Below are positions 27,117 to 36,055 of a stretch of 64,000 nt of DNA, one piece after another. The stretch is taken from NCBI RefSeq assembly GCF_014779665.1, contig NZ_JACXYY010000002.1, forward strand, positions 1 to 64,000, given 5' to 3'. The translations under genes were made by a program, and so were the position numbers. Each line of letters opens with the position of its first letter. The stretch's first letter is position 1. Source of the DNA: Nocardioides hwasunensis. GTDB lineage: Bacteria > Actinomycetota > Actinomycetes > Propionibacteriales > Nocardioidaceae. The notes beneath the pieces are model-generated. The model was not told the origin of the DNA. It made no database searches and saw only the letters and a program-made list of their open reading frames with translations.

Positions 27117-29099
27117 GTGAACCTGTTGTCCCACTCGGTCCTCCTCGCGGCCGAGGGCCCTGCGAACGCGCCGGTCGTCTCGCCCGACACCGGTGCGGGA
27201 GGGGTCTTCGACCTGCTCTGGCTCGTGATCGGCCTGCCGCTGCTCGGCGCCGTCCTGCTGCTGGGCGTCGCGCCGTTCCTCCCGGCCTCTCTCAAGGCGG
27301 CCGTCGACAAGCACGGCCACCTGGTCGGCACCGCGGCCGCGGTCCTGTCCTTCGTGCTCAGCCTGGTCCTGTTCGTCTCGCTGCTCGGCCGTGACGCCGA
27401 GGAGCGCCAGGTCGGCCAGCACCTGTGGACCTGGTTCGAGACCGGCCAGCTCAGCGTCGGGATGGACCTGCTCTACGACCAGCTGTCGGCGCTGTTCCTG
27501 CTGCTGATCACCGGTGTCGGGTCGCTGATCCACGTCTACGCCATCGGCTACATGGAGCACGACGCGCGTCGTCGTCGGTTCTTCGGCTACCTCAACCTCT
27601 TCGTCGCCGCCATGCTCACGCTGATCCTCTCGGCGAACTTCGTGGGCCTCTTCCTCGGCTGGGAGGGCGTGGGCCTGGCGTCGTACCTCCTGATCGGGTT
27701 CTGGCAGCACAAGCCGTCCGCGGCCGCGGCCGCGAAGAAGGCGTTCGTGATCAACCGGGTCGGTGACATCGGCCTGACGCTGGCGATCGCGCTGATGTTC
27801 GCGACCTTCGGCACCACCGACTTCGGCGGCGTCAGCGAGCTCGCCTCGCAGGCCGACCAGGGCACGCTCAACGCGCTGGGCCTGCTGCTGCTCCTCGGTG
27901 CCTGCGGCAAGTCGGCCCAGGTGCCGCTGCAGTCCTGGCTGCTCGACGCGATGGAGGGACCGACCCCGGTCTCGGCGCTCATCCACGCCGCGACGATGGT
28001 CACCGCCGGCGTCTACCTCGTGGTCCGCTCCAACTTCATCTACGAGCTCACGCCGCTCGCCCAGACCACGGTCGTCATCGTCGCGACCGTCACCCTCCTG
28101 TGGGGTGCGGTCATCGGCTGTGCCAAGGACGACATCAAGAAGGCGCTGGCCGGCTCGACGATGAGCCAGATCGGCTACATGATGCTCGCCGCCGGCCTCG
28201 GCCCGGTGGGCTACCCGTTCGCGATCTTCCACCTGCTGACCCACGGCTTCTTCAAGGCCAACATGTTCCTCGGCGCCGGCTCGGTCATGCACGGCATGAA
28301 CGACGACGTCGACATGCGGCGCTACGGCGCGCTGCGCAAGGCCATGCCGGTGACGTTCCTGACCTTCGCGATGGGCTACCTCGCGATCATCGGCTTCCCG
28401 CTGTTCTCCGGCTTCTGGTCCAAGGACCGGATCATCGAGACGGCGCTCGCCGACAACCTGGTCATCGGCCTGCTGGCGATGCTCGGGGCAGGTGTGACGG
28501 GCTTCTACATGACACGCCTGATGCTGATGACGTTCTTCGGCGAGAAGCGCTGGGCCGAGGACGTCCACCCGCACGAGTCGCCCCGGGTGATGACCGTGCC
28601 CCTCATCGTGCTCGCCGCGCTGTCCGTCCTCGGTGGCGTGCTGCTGCTGGGTGACTGGATCGTCACCTGGCTCGAGCCGGTGACCGGTCACGTCGAGCAC
28701 CACGAGCCGCCGCTGCCGGCGCTCGTGATCACGCTCATGATCACCGCGGTCGTGGCGATCGGCGTCGCTGCCGCGTGGTTCCTCGTCGGCAAGCGCGAGG
28801 TGCCCCGCGAGGCTCCGCAGGACGTCTCGTTCGCGACCCGGGCCGCCCGCGCCGACCTCTACGGTGACGCGATCAACGACGGTGTCGTCGTCCGTCCGGG
28901 TGCGGGGCTCGTCAGCGGCCTGCTGACCCTCGACCGCGGCGGGATCGACGGCGCCGTCATGGGTGGCGCTGCGGCCGTCCGTGGTGTCTCGAGCACCCTG
29001 CGACGCGTCCAGAACGGCTTCGTCCGCTCCTACGCCCTGTCCCTCCTCGGTGGCGCCCTGCTGGTCGTCCTCGCTCTCCTGGCGGTGAACCTCGGATGA
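27117..29099 (+). CDS. nuoL: NADH-quinone oxidoreductase subunit L
   Basis: The distal antiporter-like proton-pumping subunit, 660 residues. Core motifs include [18 protein letters not shown] (catalytic glutamate of TMH5), [31 protein letters not shown], and [17 protein letters not shown]. The lateral helix and C-terminal anchor follow after about residue 520. GTG at 27117 lies 10 bp after nuoK. Product of the longest membrane gene in the operon. Confidence 0.96.
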   Translation: MNLLSHSVLLAAEGPANAPVVSPDTGAGGVFDLLWLVIGLPLLGAVLLLGVAPFLPASLKAAVDKHGHLVGTAAAVLSFVLSLVLFVSLLGRDAEERQVGQHLWTWFETGQLSVGMDLLYDQLSALFLLLITGVGSLIHVYAIGYMEHDARRRRFFGYLNLFVAAMLTLILSANFVGLFLGWEGVGLASYLLIGFWQHKPSAAAAAKKAFVINRVGDIGLTLAIALMFATFGTTDFGGVSELASQADQGTLNALGLLLLLGACGKSAQVPLQSWLLDAMEGPTPVSALIHAATMVTAGVYLVVRSNFIYELTPLAQTTVVIVATVTLLWGAVIGCAKDDIKKALAGSTMSQIGYMMLAAGLGPVGYPFAIFHLLTHGFFKANMFLGAGSVMHGMNDDVDMRRYGALRKAMPVTFLTFAMGYLAIIGFPLFSGFWSKDRIIETALADNLVIGLLAMLGAGVTGFYMTRLMLMTFFGEKRWAEDVHPHESPRVMTVPLIVLAALSVLGGVLLLGDWIVTWLEPVTGHVEHHEPPLPALVITLMITAVVAIGVAAAWFLVGKREVPREAPQDVSFATRAARADLYGDAINDGVVVRPGAGLVSGLLTLDRGGIDGAVMGGAAAVRGVSSTLRRVQNGFVRSYALSLLGGALLVVLALLAVNLG

Positions 29100-30583
29100 T
29101 GCTGACTGTCCTGATCCTCGTGCCGCTCGTCGGCGCGCTCGCGGTCGCCTTCGTGCCCCGCGCCCAGGTGCGCCCGGTCGGTCTCGCCTTCGGCTTGGCG
29201 TCCCTCGCCTACGGGCTGCTCGTCGCGAGCCGCTACGACGTCGACGGCGGCATGCAGATGACCGAGACCCACACCTGGATCGAGGCGATGGGCGTCCACT
29301 ACGCCCTGGGCCTCGACGGGCTGGGCCTGATGATGGTGCTGCTGACCGTCGCGATCGTCCCGCCGGTGATGCTCGCCTCCTGGAAGGAGAGCGAGTCCCC
29401 GGAGGGCAGGGGAGCGCGGTCGTTCTTCGCGTGGGTCCTGGCGCTGGAGGCGATGTCGCTCGCGGTCTACACCGCCACCGACGTGCTCCTGTTCTACGTC
29501 GTCTTCGAGGCCACGCTGATCCCGGCCTACTTCCTGATCGGCGGCTTCGGTCGCTCGGGACGCGGCCGCGCGGCGACGAAGTTCCTCATCTACCAGCTCG
29601 CCGGCGGACTGATCCTGCTCGCCTCGGTCATCGGCCTCTACGTCGTCTCCGCGGACGCGGGCAACCCGAGCTTCCTGATCAGCGACCTGGCCGCGCTCGA
29701 CATCGACCCGGTCACGCAGCGCTGGCTCTTCGTCGGCTTCTTCGTCGCCTTCGCGATCAAGGCCCCGATCTTCCCCTTCCACACCTGGCTGGCCGACACG
29801 AGCGAGAAGGCGACCCCGAGCACCTCGGTGCTCCTGGTCTGCGTGCTCGACAAGATCGGCACCTTCGGCATGCTGCGCTTCTGCCTCGGTCTGCTGCCCG
29901 ACGCCTCGCAGTGGGCGACGCCGGTCGTGGTCGTGCTCGCGCTGATCTCGATCGTCTACGGCGCACTGATCGCCATCGGCCAGGACGACGTCCTGCGGCT
30001 GATCGGCCTGACGTCGCTGTCGCACTTCGGCTTCATCGTGCTGGGCATCTTCGTCTTCAACGCCACCGGCGGGACCGGCGCGATCCTCTACATGGTCAAC
30101 CACGGCATCGCGACGGCGTTGATGTTCCTCGTCGCGGGGTTCCTCATCAACCGCACCGGCACGACGCTGATCAGCCAGATGGGCGGTGTGGAGAAGCACG
30201 CGCCGATCCTCGCCGGCTCCTTCCTCATCGGCGGGCTAGCGGCCTGCGGCCTGCCGGGCCTCTCGCCGTTCGTCTCCGAGGTGATGGTCATCATCGCCGC
30301 GTTCGACCACCACTGGCTGGTCGGCTCGGTGGCGGTGCTGGCGATCGTGCTGGCCGCCATCTACGCGCTCTGGATGTATCAGCGCACGATGACCGGCGCC
30401 GACCGCACGGGCGTGGCGCCGGTGGCCGACCTCGACCGGCGTGAGGTCGGGATCGTGGCCCCGCTGGTGCTCGCGCTGGTGCTCTTCGGCTTCTTCCCGA
30501 TGCCGCTCCTCGACGTCATCAATCCCTTCGTCCACGACTCGCTGACGAGTGTGGGCATCAGCCTGGAGGGTGGCCCCCAGTGA
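29096..30583 (+). CDS. nuoM: NADH-quinone oxidoreductase subunit M
   Basis: An antiporter-like proton-pumping subunit of 495 residues and about 14 helices. Conserved elements are [20 protein letters not shown] (catalytic glutamate), [22 protein letters not shown] with the central lysine, and [15 protein letters not shown]. The ATG overlaps the nuoL stop by 4 bases and the stop overlaps the nuoN GTG. Confidence 0.96.
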   Translation: MMLTVLILVPLVGALAVAFVPRAQVRPVGLAFGLASLAYGLLVASRYDVDGGMQMTETHTWIEAMGVHYALGLDGLGLMMVLLTVAIVPPVMLASWKESESPEGRGARSFFAWVLALEAMSLAVYTATDVLLFYVVFEATLIPAYFLIGGFGRSGRGRAATKFLIYQLAGGLILLASVIGLYVVSADAGNPSFLISDLAALDIDPVTQRWLFVGFFVAFAIKAPIFPFHTWLADTSEKATPSTSVLLVCVLDKIGTFGMLRFCLGLLPDASQWATPVVVVLALISIVYGALIAIGQDDVLRLIGLTSLSHFGFIVLGIFVFNATGGTGAILYMVNHGIATALMFLVAGFLINRTGTTLISQMGGVEKHAPILAGSFLIGGLAACGLPGLSPFVSEVMVIIAAFDHHWLVGSVAVLAIVLAAIYALWMYQRTMTGADRTGVAPVADLDRREVGIVAPLVLALVLFGFFPMPLLDVINPFVHDSLTSVGISLEGGPQ

Positions 30584-32172
30584 CCGACTTCGTGAAGCCG
30601 AGCATCGACTACTTCGAGCTCTCACCGCTCCTGGTCGTCTTCGCCGTGGCGTGCCTCGGCGTCGTCGTGGAGGCCTTCTTCCCGCGGGCCCTGCGCTACC
30701 GCGCGCAGGTCGTCGTGGCGCTCGTCGGCCTCGTGGCCGCCCTGGTGGGCGTCGTCCTCGTGGCGCGTGCGGTGACGACGTACGACGACGGGGCCGCGCG
30801 CGGCGTCCTCGCGGTCGGTGGCACGGTGGCCGTCGACGGACCGAGCCTGTTCATCTGGGGGCTGGTCCTCGCGCTCGCGATCGCCGGTGTGCTGCTCTTC
30901 GCCGAGCGTCACCTCGACGGCGGCGTGTCGGCCTTCGCGGGTCAGGCCGCGGCCGTGCCGGGCACCGACGCGGAGAGCGCGTCCATCGCCGCGCACCGCG
31001 AGCACACCGAGATCTACCCGCTCATGATGTTCGCGGTCTTCGGCATGATGCTCTTCCCGGCCGCCAACGACCTGCTCACCATGTTCGTCGGGCTCGAGGT
31101 CCTCTCGCTCCCGCTCTACCTGCTCAGCGGGCTGGCCCGTCGCCGGCGGCTGCTGAGCCAGGAGGCGGCGCTCAAGTACTTCCTGCTCGGTGCCTTCTCC
31201 TCGGGCTTCTTCCTCTACGGCGCCGCGCTGCTCTACGGCTACGCCGGCTCCATGGACTTCGCCGCGATCAACGAGGCCGTGCGCAACGACGTGGGCAGCT
31301 CGAGCCTGCTGCTCATCGGCACCGGCCTGCTGTCGGTCGGCCTGCTCTTCAAGGTCGGCGCCGTCCCGTTCCAGGCCTGGACCCCCGACGTCTATCAGGG
31401 TGCCCCGACCCCGGTCGTGGCCTTCATGGCCGCTGGCACCAAGGTCGCCGCGTTCGGTGCGCTCCTGCGCCTGTTCTACGTCGCCCTCGGCGCGGACCGC
31501 TGGTCGTGGCAGCCGATGCTGTGGATCATCGCGATCCTCTCGATGTTCGTCGGCACGATCCTCGCGATGACGCAGAGCGACATCAAGCGCCTGCTGGCCT
31601 ACTCGTCGGTCGCGCACACCGGCTTCATCCTCGTCGGCGTGATCGGCCTCCAGACCTCCGACCAGCTCGCCGACGGCGAGATCACCTCGCTCCAGGCCGT
31701 GCTCTTCTACCTCGCCACCTACGGGTTCGCGACCATCGGGGCGTTCGCCGTGGTCAGCCTGGTGCGCGACAGCGGCGGCGAGACGACCGCGCTCGCCCGC
31801 TGGGCGGGCCTCGGGAAGGAGTCCCCGGTCGTGGCGGCGGTCTTCGCCTTCTTCCTGCTCGCCCTGGCCGGCATCCCCCTGACCGCCGGGTTCGTCGGCA
31901 AGCTCGCGGTCTTCTCGGCTGCCCTGGCCGCCGGCGCGTGGCCGGTGGTCGTGGCCGCGATCGCGGCCAGCATCCTGGCGGTCGCCCTCTACGTCCGGGT
32001 GATCAAGGTGATGTTCTTCGACGAGCCCGTCGGCGAGGGACCGAGCGTGACCTACCCGTCCGTGCTCACCGCGACGACGATCGCCGTCGGTGCCGTGGTG
32101 ACCCTCGTCCTGGGCATCGTGCCGGGGCCGGTTCTCGATCTGGCCGCCGTTGCTGGAGAATTCATCAGGTGA
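30580..32172 (+). CDS. nuoN: NADH-quinone oxidoreductase subunit N
   Basis: The third antiporter-like subunit, 530 residues. It shows TMFVGLEVLSLPLYLLSGLAR, KVGAVPFQAWTPDVYQGAPTPVVAFMA and LLAYSSVAHTGFILVGV. GTG start overlapping nuoM. Its stop overlaps the start of the polyprenyl synthase gene, so that gene is translated from the same message. Confidence 0.96.
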   Translation: MTDFVKPSIDYFELSPLLVVFAVACLGVVVEAFFPRALRYRAQVVVALVGLVAALVGVVLVARAVTTYDDGAARGVLAVGGTVAVDGPSLFIWGLVLALAIAGVLLFAERHLDGGVSAFAGQAAAVPGTDAESASIAAHREHTEIYPLMMFAVFGMMLFPAANDLLTMFVGLEVLSLPLYLLSGLARRRRLLSQEAALKYFLLGAFSSGFFLYGAALLYGYAGSMDFAAINEAVRNDVGSSSLLLIGTGLLSVGLLFKVGAVPFQAWTPDVYQGAPTPVVAFMAAGTKVAAFGALLRLFYVALGADRWSWQPMLWIIAILSMFVGTILAMTQSDIKRLLAYSSVAHTGFILVGVIGLQTSDQLADGEITSLQAVLFYLATYGFATIGAFAVVSLVRDSGGETTALARWAGLGKESPVVAAVFAFFLLALAGIPLTAGFVGKLAVFSAALAAGAWPVVVAAIAASILAVALYVRVIKVMFFDEPVGEGPSVTYPSVLTATTIAVGAVVTLVLGIVPGPVLDLAAVAGEFIR

Positions 32173-33167
32173 CCTCCTCGTCCCTCGCGCTGCCTGTCGT
32201 CGACACCGCTCTCGAGCAGCGGCTCGTCGCACGACTGGCACGGGTCGAGGAGCTGCTGAAGGCGCACTGCGAGGCGCGCACGCCCTACGTCACCCGGGCC
32301 GCCGCGCACCTGATGATGGCCGGTGGCAAGCGGTTCCGGCCGCTGCTGGTGATGCTCGCGGCGGAGACCGGGACGCATCCCGACGCCCCTGAGGTCGACA
32401 CCGCGGCGTGCGTCGTGGAGCTGACCCACGTCGCGTCGCTCTACCACGACGACGTGATGGACGAGGCCGACCTGCGCCGGGGCGCCGACACGGCCAACGC
32501 CCGCTGGGACAACCACGTCGCGATCCTCACCGGGGACTTCCTGTTCGGTCGCTCCTCCGAGCTGACCGCCGATCTCGGCCCCGACGCCGTACGCATCCAG
32601 GCGCGCACGTTCAACCGCCTGGTCGAGGGCCAGATCCTCGAGACGGTCGAGCCCGGGCCCGACGAGGACGCCCTCCAGCACTACCTCGAGGTCGTCGCCG
32701 GCAAGACCGGCTCGCTGATCGCCACCTCCGCGCGCTACGGCGCGATGTTCGGCGGCGCGCGCCCCGAGGTCGTCGAGGCGCTTAGCGCCTATGGCGAGAT
32801 CGTCGGCATGTCGTTCCAGCTCTCCGACGACATCCTCGACATCGCCTCCGCGTCGGAGGAGTCGGGCAAGACGCCCGGCACCGACCTCCGCGAGGGCGTG
32901 CCGACACTGCCGGTGCTGATGGCCCAGGCCTCCACCGACCCGGCCGACGCCCGCCTGCTCGAGCTGCTGTCCCAGCCGCTCACCGACGACGCGCTCCACG
33001 CCGAGGCGCTCGACCTGCTCCGCGACCACCCCGCGATGGACCAGGCCCGGGGCTACGTCCTCAGCGAGGCCGCGCGCGCCAAGAAGCTGCTCGAGGTGCT
33101 CGATCCCGGCCCGGTCCGCACGGCGCTGGAGTCCTTCGCCGACGCCGTCGCCACCCGCTCCGCCTGA
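32169..33167 (+). CDS. Polyprenyl (probably heptaprenyl to nonaprenyl) diphosphate synthase
   Basis: A 332-residue trans-isoprenyl diphosphate synthase that elongates farnesyl or geranylgeranyl diphosphate, most likely for the menaquinone side chain. The first Asp-rich motif LYHDDVMDEADLRRG, the GGKRFRP entry motif, the KTGSL helix and the second Asp-rich motif FQLSDDILDIA are present. Residues before the first motif (SL) are small, consistent with a long product; exact chain length cannot be read. GTG overlaps the nuoN stop (GTGA), which ties side-chain synthesis to complex I expression. Confidence 0.9.
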   Translation: MTSSSLALPVVDTALEQRLVARLARVEELLKAHCEARTPYVTRAAAHLMMAGGKRFRPLLVMLAAETGTHPDAPEVDTAACVVELTHVASLYHDDVMDEADLRRGADTANARWDNHVAILTGDFLFGRSSELTADLGPDAVRIQARTFNRLVEGQILETVEPGPDEDALQHYLEVVAGKTGSLIATSARYGAMFGGARPEVVEALSAYGEIVGMSFQLSDDILDIASASEESGKTPGTDLREGVPTLPVLMAQASTDPADARLLELLSQPLTDDALHAEALDLLRDHPAMDQARGYVLSEAARAKKLLEVLDPGPVRTALESFADAVATRSA

Positions 33168-33175
33168 CCTCCGGC

Positions 33176-33290
33176 GGGTAGTCCCCTACGTTCTCGTCGC
33201 CCGGGCTGGGTAGTCCCCTACGTTCTGGTCGGCCGGGCTGGGTAGTCCCCTACGTTCTGGTCGCCCGGGCTGGGTAGTCCCCTACGTTTT
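33176..33290 (+). repeat. Upstream repeat array: four copies of a 19-bp core on an exact 32-bp period
   Basis: Copies of GGGTAGTCCCCTACGTTCT start at 33176, 33208, 33240 and 33272; the last ends GTTTT. The 13-bp spacers are nearly identical to each other (ending in CCGGGCT), so this is a tandem array and not a CRISPR. The core contains GTAG-TCCC-CTAC, a potential 4-bp stem hairpin. The array begins 9 bp after the polyprenyl synthase stop. Confidence 0.95.
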
Positions 33291-33391
33291 CGCGAGCCAC
33301 CAACCGTCCACAGACCTGATCGGACGTGCTGAGATCGACCGCCTGTGGATAGTCCGGTGCGCGCTCGTCAGTGCCGCCAGACGATGCGGCG

Positions 33392-34447
33392 ATGGAGTCC
33401 TTGCCACGCGCGCTGCGCGACGACGTACGCCCCGGGCTGGTGCGGCCCGTCCGCCGCGACCCCACCGGTCGTGCGGGCCCGACGGACCGACAGGTGCGCA
33501 GCGGCAAGTACCGACGCACGAGCCAGGGGCTCTACGTCCCGGCCGACGTCGAACTCACGCGGGAGCAGAGGATCGTCGAGGCCGCAGCGGTCCTTCCGTC
33601 GTACGGCGGCGTCACCGGGTGGGCGGCCCTTGCCTGGGCGGGCGGCAGCTGGTTCAGCGGCGTCGAGGCCGACGGGACGAAAGCGCCGGTGCCGCTGGCG
33701 ATCGGACCGCGAAAGATCAGGCAGCAGGCAAGCATGCTGGTCACCGCCGACACCCTGCCTCCTGATCATGTCGTCGAGCTCGACGGTCTCCCGATGACCA
33801 GCATCATGTGGTCGCTCGCATGGGAGCTGCGGCATGCGCCGAATGCGCGCCGCGCGGTGGGCATCGCCGACATGGCTGCCTACTCGGACCTCGTGTCCCG
33901 CTCCGAGCTGCAGGCGTGGGCTGCCGACATGCTGCCCCAGACGGGAGTCGACAACGTACGCGCCGCAGCCGAGATGATGGACGAGAACTCGTGGTCGTGG
34001 CAGGAGACCGCGCTCCGTCTGGTCTGGATGCTCGATGTCGGACTGGACCGACCGTTGAGCAACAGAGCGATCTTCGACCTCCACGGCCGACACCTCGCGA
34101 CCTGCGACCTGCTGGACGTCGAGGCCGCGTTGGTCATCGAGTACAACGGCAAGCTGCATGACGTCGCCGTGCGGCGGCGCATCGACGAGGCGCGCGAGGA
34201 GCTCCTCCGGAACCACGGGATCACGATGCTCACGGTCGTGGACCGTCACATGCAGGACCGAGCAGCGCTTGCGGAGATCCTCGAGGATGCCCGCGCGGAG
34301 GCCCTCAGGTCGGCGCCGGCACAGCGGACGTGGACCATCGAGGCCCCGCCCGGTTGGACGCCGACCGGGACCGTGGCCCAGCGGCGTGCACTGACCGACG
34401 TACAACGCGCCCGTCTGCTGGGCCACCGGACCGGCGCCGCTGCCTGA
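33392..34447 (+). CDS. AbiEi-like / DUF559-like (PD-(D/E)XK fold) protein bracketed by repeat arrays
   Basis: A 351-residue soluble protein. The N-terminal part (RSGKYRRTSQGLYVPADVELT... then VTGWAALAWAGG) resembles the winged-helix start of AbiEi-type antitoxin-domain proteins. The C-terminal part (SWQETALRL, then DLLDVEAALVIEYNGKLHD, R-x3-D-x2-RE-x-LL and ITMLTVVD) resembles DUF559/Vsr-like restriction-endonuclease folds, with candidate catalytic Asp, Glu and Lys in the EYNGK strand. No AbiEii toxin partner is present. ATG at 33392 is chosen; an in-frame GTG at 33371 is possible. Both flanks carry four copies of one 19-bp repeat in opposite orientation, so gene and repeats look like one module. 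Nuclease activity is a prediction. Confidence 0.7.
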   Translation: MESLPRALRDDVRPGLVRPVRRDPTGRAGPTDRQVRSGKYRRTSQGLYVPADVELTREQRIVEAAAVLPSYGGVTGWAALAWAGGSWFSGVEADGTKAPVPLAIGPRKIRQQASMLVTADTLPPDHVVELDGLPMTSIMWSLAWELRHAPNARRAVGIADMAAYSDLVSRSELQAWAADMLPQTGVDNVRAAAEMMDENSWSWQETALRLVWMLDVGLDRPLSNRAIFDLHGRHLATCDLLDVEAALVIEYNGKLHDVAVRRRIDEAREELLRNHGITMLTVVDRHMQDRAALAEILEDARAEALRSAPAQRTWTIEAPPGWTPTGTVAQRRALTDVQRARLLGHRTGAAA

Positions 34448-34453
34448 TCGCCG

Positions 34454-34576
34454 AGAACGTAGGGGACTACCCACTCCAGGCGCCGAGAACGTAGGGGACT
34501 ACCCAGGCCGCACACAGGATCGACGAGAACGTAGGGGACTAGCCGCTCCCGCCGACGAGAACGTCGGGGACTAACC
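34454..34576 (-). repeat. Downstream repeat array: four inverted copies of the same 19-bp core
   Basis: AGAACGTAGGGGACTACCC, the exact reverse complement of the upstream core, starts at 34454 and 34486. Variant copies start at 34526 (ends TAGCC) and 34558 (CGTCGGGGACTAACC). Start-to-start distances are 32, 40 and 32 bp. The array starts 6 bp after the stop of the gene at 33392-34447 and ends 8 bp before the rarD stop. Unlike the upstream array, its spacers are not alike. Confidence 0.93.
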
Positions 34577-34584
34577 GGGCGAGG

Positions 34585-35493
34585 TCAGGCGGCGCTGGCC
34601 TGGGCGACGAGGCGCAGCTGGCGGCGGCGGTGGTTCAGCGCCTCGACGGTGAAGATCACCAGGGCCACCCAGACCAGGCCGAAGCCGATCCAGCGGCTGG
34701 CCGGCATCTCCTCGCCGAAGACGAGCAGCCCGAGGGCGAACTGGATGGTCGGCGCGAGGTACTGCAGCAGCCCGAGGGAGACCATCGAGACCCGGATCGC
34801 CGCCGCCCCGAAGAGCATGAGGGGGATCGCGGTGATGACCCCGGTGGTCGTGAAGAGGAGGGCGTGCCCGACCCCGTGGCTGCCGAAGCTGGCGTGCCCG
34901 GTCGCCGAGAGCCACAGGAGGTACGCGATCGCGAGGGGTGCCATCACCATCGTCTCCAGGGTGATGCTCTCCACGGCTCCGGCGCCGGCCTGCTTCTTGG
35001 CCAGGCCGTAGGTGCCGAACGTGAACGCGAGCACCAGCGCCACCCACGGCGGACGGCCGTAGTCGATCGTCAGCACGACGACCGCAACGAAGGCGATGCC
35101 CATCGCCGCCCACTGGAGGTGGCGCAGCCGCTCGCCGAGGACCAGCACGCCCATCAGGACGGTGACCAGCGGGTTGATGAAGTAGCCGAGCGAGGTCTCG
35201 ACCACCCGGCCGTTGTTGACGCCCCAGATGTAGGCGCCCCAGTTGACGGAGATCACGACCGCTGCGGCGCTGAGCAGGAGCAGCCGGCGACGGTCTCGCA
35301 GCAGTGCATGGAGGAGCGCGACCTTCTTCCACACGACCAGGATCAGCAGCATCGTCAGCAGCGACCAGGCGATGCGGTGCGCCAGGATCTCCACCGCGCC
35401 GCCGGGGGTGAGGAGCCGCCAGTAGAGCGGGAACGTGCCCCACAGGGTGTAGGCCAGCGCGCCGAAGATCAGTCCGCGTCGGCTATCTGGCAC
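34585..35493 (-). CDS. rarD: EamA-family transporter RarD
   Basis: A 302-residue drug/metabolite transporter with ten predicted helices in two EamA repeats. The RarD-type start RGLIFGALAYTLWGTFPLYWRLL and the segments NWGAYIWGVNNGRVVETSLGYFINPLVTVLMG and GLLQYLAPTIQFALGLLVFGE are diagnostic of the subfamily. The substrate is not established. GTG at 35493 is preferred because a TACACT hexamer sits 6 nt upstream. Confidence 0.92.
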   Translation of the reverse strand: MPDSRRGLIFGALAYTLWGTFPLYWRLLTPGGAVEILAHRIAWSLLTMLLILVVWKKVALLHALLRDRRRLLLLSAAAVVISVNWGAYIWGVNNGRVVETSLGYFINPLVTVLMGVLVLGERLRHLQWAAMGIAFVAVVVLTIDYGRPPWVALVLAFTFGTYGLAKKQAGAGAVESITLETMVMAPLAIAYLLWLSATGHASFGSHGVGHALLFTTTGVITAIPLMLFGAAAIRVSMVSLGLLQYLAPTIQFALGLLVFGEEMPASRWIGFGLVWVALVIFTVEALNHRRRQLRLVAQASAA

Positions 35494-35499
35494 TCCGGG

Positions 35500-35505
35500 A
35501 GTGTA
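35500..35505 (-). promoter_or_regulatory. -10 hexamer TACACT, leaderless start
   Basis: TACACT lies 6 nt before the GTG at 35493 of rarD. It falls inside ACTCCGGGAGTG-containing sequence with local dyad symmetry. Confidence 0.45.
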
Positions 35506-35594
35506 GTGCTGACCCTTCGCCTACCATGGTCGAGTCTCGGGGCTGGGGCCCCGGACAGGTCAGCACGTCCACGTCTCTTGAGGGGGAGTTCACC

Positions 35595-36005
35595 ATGCGG
35601 GTCTTCCGCACTGTCCTGGCATCGCTCGTCGCCGCTCTGCTCGCCACCGGCGCGCTGAGCACCGGTGCCACCGCGGCGTCCGCGCCCAAGCGCATCATCG
35701 AGGAGAAGCCGCCGGGCCAGAACCAGGTCTCCTACAACGCCTTCAAGCTCCGCGGCAAGGTGCTCGAGCCGCAGGCCGACGGCACCGTGCTGCCCTATGC
35801 CAACCAGAAGGTGAAGATCCTCAAGAAGGCCTGTGGCAAGTGCAAGTGGAAGGTCGTCAAGAAGGTCAAGACCAACGACAAGGGCGTCTTCAAGACCCGG
35901 ATCTTCGCGCCCGACAAGGGCCGCTGGAAGTGGCGCTCGAAGGTCGACCGGTCCAACGGCTTCGGCAACACCAAGGGCAAGGTCTGGACGGTCTACTTCA
36001 AGTAG
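35595..36005 (+). CDS. Small secreted basic protein with an Ig-like beta module
   Basis: A 136-residue exported protein. The signal peptide (about residues 1-28, RVFRTVLASLVAALLATGAL) is followed by a lysine-rich beta-strand domain with one CGKC pair. The pattern of a tryptophan strand, then TNDKGVFKTRIF, then an aromatic strand resembles the Lys-rich module in front of the GH16 domain at 7769-8971. GAGGGGGAG precedes the ATG. The function is unknown; its charge suggests binding to cell-wall or anionic polymers. Confidence 0.75.
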   Translation: MRVFRTVLASLVAALLATGALSTGATAASAPKRIIEEKPPGQNQVSYNAFKLRGKVLEPQADGTVLPYANQKVKILKKACGKCKWKVVKKVKTNDKGVFKTRIFAPDKGRWKWRSKVDRSNGFGNTKGKVWTVYFK

Positions 36006-36031
36006 GTCGCGCCCGACCCCGCCCCGGGACG

Positions 36032-36055
36032 TCCTCCGACCGAGAGGTCAGAGGA
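36032..36055. terminator. Hairpin with GAGA tetraloop between convergent genes
   Basis: TCCTCCGACC pairs with GGTCAGAGGA around GAGA, a GNRA tetraloop, with one mismatch. The stem includes the korB stop codon. Confidence 0.5.

Noticed and set aside
30549..32168. A giant fusion of nuoN-region sequence with the polyprenyl synthase
   Set aside because: The synthase frame is open far upstream, but the upstream part is an out-of-frame shadow of nuoN; the GTG at 32169 starts the real domain.
33176..33290. A CRISPR array
   Set aside because: The regular 32-bp spacing looks CRISPR-like, but the spacers are only 13 bp and nearly identical, the core differs from CRISPR repeats in size, and no cas gene is near.
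33392..34447. A complete AbiE toxin-antitoxin pair
   Set aside because: Only an AbiEi-like N-terminus is seen; no AbiEii nucleotidyltransferase gene lies on either side.
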